Assembly (NCBI GenBank): GCA_022711755.1
Contig: JAKLEA010000025.1
Span: forward strand, 25,165 to 89,164
Source of the DNA: Planctomycetota bacterium
Lineage (GTDB): Bacteria > Planctomycetota > Brocadiia > SM23-32 > JAKLEA01
Reading direction: 5' to 3'
Length of the DNA: 64,000 bases
The notes under the pieces were generated by a model. It was not told the origin of the DNA. It saw only the letters and a list, made by a program, of their open reading frames with translations, and ran no database searches. Position numbers and translations under genes: made by a program. Shown here piece after piece: positions 27,401 to 34,343 of this stretch. Each line of letters starts with the position of its first letter. The first letter of the stretch is position 1.

Positions 27401-28025
27401 GGGAGATAACGCAGCAGGAGGCGCGCCGGCCGGGGGGATGGGAGAGGGAAAGCGGGATCAGAACTCTTCCAGCGGCGTTTCAGAGAAAATGGCTGGAGAG
27501 GGGAAGGAGTCCGATTCCGGAGGCGGGGGGCCGGGAAGGAAGGATCCATTCGGAAGCAATGACGCCGCAGCCCGGGGCAGGGGACGAGATGAGACGATTG
27601 ACGACGCGAACCGTGTGCGCGGGATGATAAACAAACTGCGGGAGCAGATGAACTCAGGCAAGCTGGACAAGGAGTTCTACAAAGACGCGGGAATGACGGA
27701 GAAGGAGTTCCGCGACTTTGTGACGAAGTATGACGGATCGGCCCGCGCGAAGCCGCCTTCCATACCTGAGCCGACTTCATCCCCGGAAGAGATCAGCGAG
27801 AAATCGGAAAAGCCGGCGTTCCTCGCGCCTGGGGTTAAGGCGGGCAAGGGCGCGGTCGGCGAGAAGGTCGGGCGCGGGACGGGGGCATCTGACGCCGGCA
27901 AAAAGGACGCGATCCAGTCCCGCTTCGAGGCGGCTGAGGAAACGATCTCGCCGGAGTATCGCGATCTTGTCAGGGAGTATTACATCCGCCTGTCAAAAGG
28001 CGAAGGCTCGGACAAGGAAGAGTAG
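24405..28025 (+). CDS. Giant DUF4175-like membrane protein with ~530-residue low-complexity domain
   Basis: This 1206-residue protein has three membrane helices (about 32-55, 64-86, 158-178) and an extracytoplasmic Ig-like part to about 510 (PDEPPKVEIQSPPDGTAVSP, AVDDYG). Then comes a Gln/Gly/Glu/Lys/Ser-rich tract at ~513-1045 with almost no hydrophobic residues. The C-terminus holds a small folded part (NRVRGMINKLREQM, EFYKDAGMTEKEF) and ends SPEYRDLVREYYIRLSKG. The layout and the ends match the 1128-residue protein at 34340-37726, which sits in the MoxR operon, so the two are paralogues. CGGAGA precedes the ATG. It is likely an envelope protein with a disordered spacer; its role is unknown. 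Confidence 0.8.
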   Translation: MPRRRRNVGKLQNGEISARLRFIARRVRSLDLLLGVLILAAFSVAWFFGLVLLDHAFILNSTFRRVALTIFEIAAIAGAAGTAWAFLFRPVNLFYVARLIENANPALKNSLISYLQCERENSAPPDMLALMRGQLSLRLASIDWRELVNPKRCVRAAFAMAICLAVFLAYGMLSEKSALVSLRRALMPSADILPPTETQLVNIRPGDTDVLKGDPLDVYAGVSGKVPDQVVLHYSSGGDGGEEQIHEMLRSPAGDWHARIPMVLKPLSYFITAGDTRSERFDCSVSVKPLVTGIEIGVAPPEYTGIAPYSVNTGSVKAPYGSRLSLKAAVNQPALEGWAIFEQAPKLNLKVEGDGTLLTAEFPLLRRDAYSVHFIEQGGKRNLQPVRHELEPIPDEPPKVEIQSPPDGTAVSPQKPFDLAFRAVDDYGIQKARLRYVVNNEDARFMNLELPEKKREDVKFRKPMRAIDLGGAVGDTIAYRIEVEDGFPDKPHVVQSDERKIIVMDEDKLASAQKEQQENAQQQQSEKQQENGQQQQKEGSAESGEGQKQEGSEGAGKPSEGEGKAGEQQTADGKGQAGEKEGGKGSSSEQNPAGGEEDGKVAEGPSPEGMTQQDREKLERLQDAMNRKQERDGGKSEGGESAQSQASEKYDAGKRGGDTQDAVGQGQDGQRQEGDSRQKGGQVAEGKSGEGESKTAAKERAGAERQDGQSAGQERQEQAGAEQRRGEESSGEQISEKSDAQESGKQSESRGEQVSQTAENKQGEGAPDAKAGGGSGESASGGKNKSDGKAGIERAGDSAAGGGANRGGGSESTQEKPGDSSMPGAIAGGRKENGEKTGDAGSEGSRSVPGQTSSGREGQAGASGGQSGNSKAGNETASGGGEQGKEAVGVKPGGEGQGREQKRAAIAKEAKEGGDKEGAAAGQPDKGDKPEKGADGVMKPGEIGEKSARAYQKAADAMKQNEEGSAQDQSGDAAGQPASGNEGGRQGGGAQKPSGTLKPGDNAAGGAPAGGMGEGKRDQNSSSGVSEKMAGEGKESDSGGGGPGRKDPFGSNDAAARGRGRDETIDDANRVRGMINKLREQMNSGKLDKEFYKDAGMTEKEFRDFVTKYDGSARAKPPSIPEPTSSPEEISEKSEKPAFLAPGVKAGKGAVGEKVGRGTGASDAGKKDAIQSRFEAAEETISPEYRDLVREYYIRLSKGEGSDKEE
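25941..27540 (+). repeat. Low-complexity coding tract (Q/G/E/K/S-rich)
   Basis: About 1.6 kb of purine-rich coding sequence inside the preceding gene, opening with runs of CAG/CAA (Gln) and continuing with short degenerate units based on GEG, GGE, GQ and KSG. It includes G8 runs (for example near 26370). The protein is predicted disordered and strongly charged. It also creates long false open frames on the other strand. Confidence 0.8.
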
Positions 28026-28044
28026 GAGGCGAACGCCGCCCGGC

Positions 28045-28257
28045 CTACCACCAGGGGCCTTTTTCCTGGAACGTCTTCACAAAAGTCTCGATGGAACGGT
28101 CGTAGGTCTTCTCAACGTCCGGGGGGAAACAGCATCCCGGCAGTTGCCCCTTCTTCAGGTGGGATTGCAGGCATTCGCAGCAGATGCCGCGGTTGCCGCA
28201 GGCCATGTACGAGCATCCGCAGTTCTTCTTGTTTTTGGCTACAGTGCATTCTCTCAT
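28045..28257 (-). CDS. Small Cys-rich cytosolic protein, DUF6485 family
   Basis: The 70-residue protein has nine Cys, mostly in the first half: NCGCSYMACGNRGICCECLQSH, then PGCCFPPDVEKTYDRSIE. This spacing matches the DUF6485 family of small proteins found in many anaerobes, probably binding zinc or an Fe-S cluster. The function is not known. It lies 23 bp downstream of pheT on the same strand and is likely co-transcribed. The gene is convergent with the giant membrane protein gene, only 19 bp away. Confidence 0.78.
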   Translation of the reverse strand: MRECTVAKNKKNCGCSYMACGNRGICCECLQSHLKKGQLPGCCFPPDVEKTYDRSIETFVKTFQEKGPWW

Positions 28258-28280
28258 CGTTTGGTTTCCTGAAACTGAAA

Positions 28281-30335
28281 TTATCTGAGCTTCCCGCCAA
28301 GTTCCTTCTCGATGGCGGCGATCACGGACGCCTGAATCGCGTCAACCTCTTCGCGCGTCAGGGTACGGTCCGGCGAACGGTAGTTGACCGACAGGGCAAT
28401 GCTCTTCTTTCCTTCCGGGACCTGCTTGCCGCGGAAGAGGTCAATGAACGCGATGTCTTCTATCAGGTCGGTTCCATGCCGCCTTACGCAATTCTCAAGC
28501 GCGGCCCACTGGACCGATTCATCGAGGACTATCGCCAGGTCCCGCTTCATTGCTGGGAAAGCGGGGGGCCGCTCGTAGGCGAACTCGAACCTCGCAAGCT
28601 CGATCAGCATGTCTGCGTCGAACTCCCCGACGGCGGGCTTGCTCCTGATGTCCATCTGATCCAGCCATGCGATGCTTGCTTCGCCCATGACGCCGAAACG
28701 CCTTCCGCCGAGAGATGTCTCGATGCCTGTTCCCTCTTCGAAGCATGGCAGGGAAGTCGCGGAACAGACGATGGGTTGTCCGATGAGAAGCCGCCCTAAC
28801 AGAGCGTCGAGGATGCCTTTGATGTGTCCGACGGGGTTTGCCTCGTCGGTAAGAATCCCAAGCGCCATTTTCTCAAGAGGCCTGTCGCTCTCGGCCGGGC
28901 GCGCGGTTCGTTTCGGATCGCCGCCCAATCCGGTCAGGTATACTTTTGAAAGCTCGTAGAAAAAGACCTGGGCGATTCCGCGATTCTGGTTGTATCGTTT
29001 CGCCTCCAGCATGTTCGGGATCAGCGCGCGGCGCATGTGGGTCTTCTCAGAGCTTATCGGATTGACCAGCGCCGCCGACTCGCCCGCGTTCCAGAGATTG
29101 AGTTCCTGAAGCGGCGTCTTCTGGACAAGGCTCGGGGTCATCACCTCGGAAAGCCCCATCCCGCTCATGACGGACCCGATCGCGTCGCAGACCTCGCGCG
29201 AGCGTTCCCGCGCCGCGAATGACACCACAGCGCCAGTTTCGGTAGGTATCCTGTCGTAACCGTGGATTCGGGCGATTTCTTCAATCAGGTCAACCTCGCG
29301 TGCAAGGTCGGGGCGGAATGTCGGGACCAGGAATTGTAGACTTTCTCCGTCGTCGGAGACCAGTTCCAGGTCCAGCGCCTTCAGGATTCGGATGGCCTCG
29401 CTGCGCGGGACTTCCGTCCCCAGCAGGCGGTTGAGCCTTGAGGGGCGCATGGAGACCTTCAACGGCGTTGCGTCCATGAAATTGACGTCAACCACGCCCT
29501 TGGCCGCCTCCGCGTCGGGCAGCATTTGCAGGATGAGCGCGACGGCCCGCCTGCTTGCCCATTCCACCGTCCCGGGGTCAACACGACGCTCAAACCGGCA
29601 CGTAGCCTCCGAGGGGAGCGACAGTTTGCGCGACGTTCTGCGGTTGTTGGCGGGATCGAAGAACGCGCTCTCGATGAGGACGTTGCGCGTCTCCGGACCT
29701 ACTTCGGTGTCCAGCCCGCCCATGACGCCGGCAATCGCAACCGGCCTGACGGCGTCGGCTATTACGAGCATCTCGCCCGTCAGTTTGCACGTTGTGCGGT
29801 CAATGCTGACAAGCTCCTCGGCCTCGCGCCCGCGTCGCACTACGATGCGCTTTCCCGTCAGCTTATCGAAGTCGAAGGCGTGCAACGGCTGCCCGCACTC
29901 GAACATGACGTAATTCGTCGCGTCAACGACATTGTTAACGGCCCTCAGCCCCACGGTTTCCAGGCGGGTTCGGAGCCATTCCGGGCTGGGTTCGATTCGG
30001 ACGTTTCGGATCACGCGGGCCGTGTATCGGGGGCAGAGGTCCTGCGCCTTGATGGCCACGCTCGTCAATCCGGTCGCGTCCGGCCCATTCTCCGGAAAGG
30101 CCGTCGGGGGCGTCTTCACGCGCCCGCCAGTCATCGCCGCGATCTCGCGCGCGACGCCCAGGTGGCAGAGACAATCCGGACGGTTGGACGTGACCTCGAT
30201 TTCGAGGCGGCAGTCGTCCCCTCGCCGTTCGATTGACTCGCAGACGAGGCCGACACGGCTTAGTCCATCCGCCAGTTCTTCCGGGCTGAGGTTGAAATCC
30301 ACGCAGTCTTTCAGCCAAAGGTAGCTGACTTTCAT
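28281..30335 (-). CDS. pheT: Phenylalanyl-tRNA synthetase beta subunit, short form
   Basis: This 684-residue chain covers the B3/B4 domain (FDPANNRRTSRKLSLPSEATCRFERRVDPG), B5 (RPDLAREVDLIEEIARIHGYDRIP), the catalytic-like core (NPISSEKTHMRRALIPNML) and the C-terminal ferredoxin-fold anticodon-binding domain (FPAMKRDLAIVLDE, YRSPDRTLT). From residue ~32 it runs straight into LEIEVTSNRPDCL, so the ~110-residue EMAP/OB-fold tRNA-binding insert of the E. coli type (795 residues) is missing. The ATG at 30335 gives the canonical start MKVSYLWLKDCVD. pheS is not in the window. PheS and PheT form an alpha2-beta2 enzyme charging tRNA-Phe. Confidence 0.95.
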   Translation of the reverse strand: MKVSYLWLKDCVDFNLSPEELADGLSRVGLVCESIERRGDDCRLEIEVTSNRPDCLCHLGVAREIAAMTGGRVKTPPTAFPENGPDATGLTSVAIKAQDLCPRYTARVIRNVRIEPSPEWLRTRLETVGLRAVNNVVDATNYVMFECGQPLHAFDFDKLTGKRIVVRRGREAEELVSIDRTTCKLTGEMLVIADAVRPVAIAGVMGGLDTEVGPETRNVLIESAFFDPANNRRTSRKLSLPSEATCRFERRVDPGTVEWASRRAVALILQMLPDAEAAKGVVDVNFMDATPLKVSMRPSRLNRLLGTEVPRSEAIRILKALDLELVSDDGESLQFLVPTFRPDLAREVDLIEEIARIHGYDRIPTETGAVVSFAARERSREVCDAIGSVMSGMGLSEVMTPSLVQKTPLQELNLWNAGESAALVNPISSEKTHMRRALIPNMLEAKRYNQNRGIAQVFFYELSKVYLTGLGGDPKRTARPAESDRPLEKMALGILTDEANPVGHIKGILDALLGRLLIGQPIVCSATSLPCFEEGTGIETSLGGRRFGVMGEASIAWLDQMDIRSKPAVGEFDADMLIELARFEFAYERPPAFPAMKRDLAIVLDESVQWAALENCVRRHGTDLIEDIAFIDLFRGKQVPEGKKSIALSVNYRSPDRTLTREEVDAIQASVIAAIEKELGGKLR

Positions 30336-30475
30336 TTCCGCATTCTCCGGGCAAGTATTGAAACCGCCGCGCAAAAATGAGATTGTAAAGCCCGGCGCGG
30401 GAGAATTTCAAGGCGCATGAACCCGGCGCTGGAACACGGCATGACGCGCCCATGCCCGCAAGGACCAGAATCGTA

Positions 30476-31369
30476 ATGTCTGAACGCATGATGATATGTC
30501 TGTCTGCCGACGTTGACGGCGACGCCAACAGGGCGGTTCCCGGCAGGATTGAAAGCGCATCCCCCGGCTATGACGAGGCGCGGTATGATGCATGTTTGGA
30601 GGGATTCCAAATCCTTCTGGACCTGCTGGGCGAGAGCGGCATCCGATCAACCCTTTTTCTTGAGGGACGAGTGTGCCGCCGCCTGGCGGATTCCGGCATA
30701 AGAAGCGACGCGCTTGCCGGACATGAAATCGCCTGCCACGGCTACGCCCATGAGGACTTCACTGGAAGGGAAAGCGGAATCCCGATGTCGCGCGGTGATT
30801 GTCTTGCCGCCATAAACCATTCGATTCGGACCATTCGAGAGACCACGGGACGTGATCCGGCCGGATTCCGCGCTCCATATACCCGAATTAATAAATCACT
30901 TTTCGAGGCCGTTCTCGACGCGGGATTCAGGTACGACTCCAGCCTGACATGCGAGATGAAGACTTGCGGACTTAAACCGTTCCGCCCGGCTTCGGGTTCC
31001 AGGGAGCTTATCGAATTGCCACTTGCGAGGACGAAGGATTCCAAAGGGCGGACGAGGGGATCATATCTCTGGCCGGTCTTTGAGAAGCGGAGAAGCATTG
31101 AGGAATACATCATGTCGGCGGAGGCGTTATCGGGAATAAGTCCGAATGGGTTTATACAGTTCGCATTGCATCCGTGGCATCTGGTAGTTGACGAGAACGG
31201 GAGGCGATTCAGCGAGAAACGCATCGCTGGGAATGTTGACGCGCTCCGGCGACTCTGCCGCGCGATGTCGGACAGAGGCTCCTTCCGCGCGGTTACGCTT
31301 GATGAGGTCTGCGCATCGTCCGATGCAGGGGAAAGAGTCGAATTTGACGACGCTCAGGGCGTCTGCTGA
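30476..31369 (+). CDS. Polysaccharide deacetylase family protein (NodB homology)
   Basis: The 297-residue cytoplasmic-type protein has the metal-dependent deacetylase motifs: SADVDGD (catalytic and metal Asp), HEIACHGYAHEDF (metal His pair) and RAPYTR (motif 3). The C-terminal HPWHL supplies a late His. The pattern is nearer to the PgdA-like/allantoinase-like branch, which acts on peptidoglycan or small amides, than to chitin deacetylases. No signal peptide is seen. AAGGA precedes the ATG at 30476; an ATG at 30452 is an alternative. It converges on the large operon ending at 31354, overlapping its last gene by 16 bp. Confidence 0.83.
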   Translation: MSERMMICLSADVDGDANRAVPGRIESASPGYDEARYDACLEGFQILLDLLGESGIRSTLFLEGRVCRRLADSGIRSDALAGHEIACHGYAHEDFTGRESGIPMSRGDCLAAINHSIRTIRETTGRDPAGFRAPYTRINKSLFEAVLDAGFRYDSSLTCEMKTCGLKPFRPASGSRELIELPLARTKDSKGRTRGSYLWPVFEKRRSIEEYIMSAEALSGISPNGFIQFALHPWHLVVDENGRRFSEKRIAGNVDALRRLCRAMSDRGSFRAVTLDEVCASSDAGERVEFDDAQGVC

Positions 31370-33507
31370 GCCGCGGCGGGGGATGACGGCGATTTCTCTT
31401 TATCGCCCCCTTGTTCCTTCTCTTTCGCCTTGATCTCCATTAGCGTTTTCAACTCATCGGCCCGTCTCTTTGCCTCCGCCCATTCCGCGCTTTCCTGATG
31501 GTCGTTGGCGATTTTCTCATAACACTTCAACGCAAGGTCGGGCTTTTCGAGTTTCGCCGCCGCGTCTCCCAATTCCAGCAGCGCGGACGGTATCTGATTC
31601 CGGTCATCCGCGTAGCGCAGGTAAGTCTGCGCGGCCTTCATCGCCTCCTCGAAGTTGCCGAGTTTATTGTTGCACTGCGCCCGCAGGACCATGTTGCGTC
31701 CGTCAATCCGTCTGGTCGGATACTCCCATTCCAGCCGGTCGAGCGCCTCAATGGCCGCCGCAAAATCCCCGCGCGCGAAGAATGCCTCGACCTCGAACAG
31801 GCTGCCGCCCACGCCGATGTTCTCAGGCGCGTTTCTCTTGAAATACTGCTCAGCCTGAGCCTTTATGTATGCTTCCCGCGCCTTGGCGGTTTCCGCCTGG
31901 TCGCGGTAAATGTCACCGATGCGAGTCAGCGCGGCGCGGACGTGCCAGGTCTTCAATCCCTCAAACTCCCGCGGGATGCTTTCGTAGATTGTCAGCGCCT
32001 CGCCGTATCGCTTCGCATAGTGGAAAAGGACGTCGGCCATCCCGTAGCGGATTTCGACGACCTGCTCCGGATTCGTGAATTCCGCAAGCGCTCGCCGGTA
32101 TCGCTCAAGCGCCTGATCCGGGTCGCCCCCGAACCGGCACAACAGTTTCCCGATGTTAAGAAGGCACTCCAGACGCTGTTCCGGCTTCAGTTCAGCCGCG
32201 CGTTTCTCCAATCCGAGGCTGCAATTCAGCAACGCCTTGTCCCGCCCCAGTTCCTTGAGCAGCCGCGCCGAGTTGGCCAGCCCGGCGGCGTTCATTGCGG
32301 TGAAGTCATACTTCTCAATGATGTCCGCGTATTCCTTTGATCGGTCCAGACCGGAATTAAAATCCTCCCACGCCGGCTCCACCAGGATGTCCTGCGCAGT
32401 CTCCGTCAGACGTCCCAGATCGGTCTTGATCGTCAGGCGAAGGTTGTATTTCCCCGGCGCGGCATACACGTGCGTCGGCTCCGGCCCGGTGGCGGTCGTG
32501 CCGTCGCCGAATGCCCACCATGCCTCGGCGGGCTGCCCCGGGGAAGACATCGCCCTGAACCGGACGCCGACGAAAATCGCGCCGTCGTAGTCCAGCATGC
32601 CGGTGGTCCGGAACTCCATGTCCCCGACCAGCGCGGAAGCGCGCTTGCGGATTTCCGCCGCCCCGGCCTCGCCCGGCATTCCGAACACAGAGGGCGGCAT
32701 GATGTCGAAGCGCTCCTGCCCCGGTTGCTGGACGGCTACGTAGCAGATCGGCCCGCCCTTCGTTGCGTGAACGCATTCGAAGAGATGCGGCCCGCCGCTC
32801 AGGTTCGCGCTTCCCGTGAAGCGGTATCGCCTTCCCTGTTCCGGCGTCTGGCCGGGGGGTTGCTGCGCCACGAGCTTGCCGTCAACGAGCAGGTATGCCG
32901 CATCGTCCGCAACCAGCGCGAAGGTGTACCTCCCGTCCTTTGGGAGCGTGGCGTATCCCTTGTATCGCGCGATGAAGTCGCTGTTCGGCCCGAATGGATT
33001 GAATATCTGGTAGACGCGCGGGGCGAATCCGACGCCCATGATCCTCCTGCTTGCGTCAAACGCCGCGCGGGCCTCGGTCAGGCTGCGATATCCGGCCGCG
33101 CCAAGCTCGCGAACCTCCAGGACAAGGCCGACCGGAACATCCCATTCCTCCGGTCTTCCGGCGTGGGCGTTGCCGAAATAGACGTGGAACGGTTCCTTCG
33201 CCCCGGTTGTATCAAATACTATTATGCAGTATCCGTCGCTTCGCCGAAAGAGGCATTTTGATTTGACCGACTTCCCTTCCGCGTCGGCCACTCGAATATC
33301 GCCTCCGTCGGACCGGGCTTTGTCGGACACGTTCAGAACGCAACTGACGATCTGATGCCGCCGTTCGATGTTGAGCGTTTTTCTGTATTGCCAATCCGGA
33401 TTCCACCACGGCGAATCATCGCCACGGCAAATCATCGCTGGGCAAAGGAGCGCAATCGTAATAAATTGCGCAACGCTCAGCGCCCGTAAGTTGAACGCGC
33501 GGATCAT
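31354..33507 (-). CDS. Secreted DUF2341/PA14/PKD/TPR protein
   Basis: The 717-residue protein has a signal peptide and a clear domain chain: DUF2341-like at ~32-120 (WWNPDWQYRKTLNI), PA14-like at ~130-270 (GRYTFALVADDAAYLLVDGKLV), a PKD domain at ~330-385 (AWWAFGDGTTATGPEPTHVYAAPGKY), then TPR-type helices from ~390 to 690 and a charged tail. The combination suggests an outside scaffold that binds sugars and proteins. It is the last gene of the nine-gene operon, coupled to its upstream neighbour by ATGA at 33504-33507. Substrate or partner is unknown. Confidence 0.75.
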   Translation of the reverse strand: MIRAFNLRALSVAQFITIALLCPAMICRGDDSPWWNPDWQYRKTLNIERRHQIVSCVLNVSDKARSDGGDIRVADAEGKSVKSKCLFRRSDGYCIIVFDTTGAKEPFHVYFGNAHAGRPEEWDVPVGLVLEVRELGAAGYRSLTEARAAFDASRRIMGVGFAPRVYQIFNPFGPNSDFIARYKGYATLPKDGRYTFALVADDAAYLLVDGKLVAQQPPGQTPEQGRRYRFTGSANLSGGPHLFECVHATKGGPICYVAVQQPGQERFDIMPPSVFGMPGEAGAAEIRKRASALVGDMEFRTTGMLDYDGAIFVGVRFRAMSSPGQPAEAWWAFGDGTTATGPEPTHVYAAPGKYNLRLTIKTDLGRLTETAQDILVEPAWEDFNSGLDRSKEYADIIEKYDFTAMNAAGLANSARLLKELGRDKALLNCSLGLEKRAAELKPEQRLECLLNIGKLLCRFGGDPDQALERYRRALAEFTNPEQVVEIRYGMADVLFHYAKRYGEALTIYESIPREFEGLKTWHVRAALTRIGDIYRDQAETAKAREAYIKAQAEQYFKRNAPENIGVGGSLFEVEAFFARGDFAAAIEALDRLEWEYPTRRIDGRNMVLRAQCNNKLGNFEEAMKAAQTYLRYADDRNQIPSALLELGDAAAKLEKPDLALKCYEKIANDHQESAEWAEAKRRADELKTLMEIKAKEKEQGGDKEKSPSSPAAAQQTP

Positions 33508-34343
33508 TTTCTGCTTTTCCCGGGCGGCTCAGGCGGTCTTTGCGGCTGGGCTGTCATCTTCTTGAGTTCCGGCGGTAGTCTGGTCTCGTCAACCTCGACA
33601 AGACTGACATTGTCGAACCAGTACTTCCCCGGGGGCCAATAGGCGTAAAGCACGACTTTGAAGTATTCGGGCTGTGCCGGTTTGTCGTTGATTGTGCTTT
33701 TCCACTTGGAGGGATGCATCAGCATGCAGTGCGTCTTCCACTCAGGACCGGCGTCATGGAGATAAAGCTGCGCCTCCCCGATGCGCCGCTCCCGCCCTCG
33801 ATGAGTCAGGTAACCCCTGCACCACATGAAAGGCGTGAAAGTCGCGTTCTTTTGCGCGGATGTTCGGCAGTCAACCGAGAGCAGATAGACGGCCCCTTCC
33901 CGATATGTCACATGGGCGAGAGATTTGTAATGAACGCCGTCGTTGCCGGCGACGGTGTCGTATTTTGGAGGTTTGGTGGGCAGCCTGGCAGAAGCTTTGC
34001 TGTCGGGATCGCGTTCGATTTCCTTCTGCCTTTCCTGCCACTGGGTGAGAAGCACGTCGGTGTCAATCATCACGCACCTTCCACCGTCGCGCCCTTCGGG
34101 AATCCAGAACGTGCTGAGTCCGTCAAGTCCCTGCCAGTTGTCGGGCTGCCTGTCGCCCTTCTCGAACTCCCCGTTGGGGATCAAATTTCCGGACAGTTGC
34201 CAATCGGGACGTTTATCCCGGTCCTGGCATGGGGCTGTAGCATCCATGACGGCGATAATCGCCAGCGCTATTGTGAACTGTCCCGCCATCCTTTGCATAA
34301 TGGATATGGGCATGTCTCCGTTCCCCTTCATGGAATGGTTCAT
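33504..34343 (-). CDS. Secreted protein with CBM4/9-like galactose-binding domain
   Basis: The 279-residue protein has a signal peptide (GQFTIALAIIAVMDATA) and begins its mature part with NLIPNGEFEKGDRQPDNWQG, the usual opening of a CBM4_9-like jelly roll. The end of the domain is typical too (YFKVVLYAYWPPGKYWFDNVSLVEV). The tail is Pro-rich. It overlaps both operon neighbours by 4 bp. It is probably a carbohydrate- or surface-binding accessory of the operon; no catalytic motif is visible. Confidence 0.65.
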   Translation of the reverse strand: MNHSMKGNGDMPISIMQRMAGQFTIALAIIAVMDATAPCQDRDKRPDWQLSGNLIPNGEFEKGDRQPDNWQGLDGLSTFWIPEGRDGGRCVMIDTDVLLTQWQERQKEIERDPDSKASARLPTKPPKYDTVAGNDGVHYKSLAHVTYREGAVYLLSVDCRTSAQKNATFTPFMWCRGYLTHRGRERRIGEAQLYLHDAGPEWKTHCMLMHPSKWKSTINDKPAQPEYFKVVLYAYWPPGKYWFDNVSLVEVDETRLPPELKKMTAQPQRPPEPPGKSRK

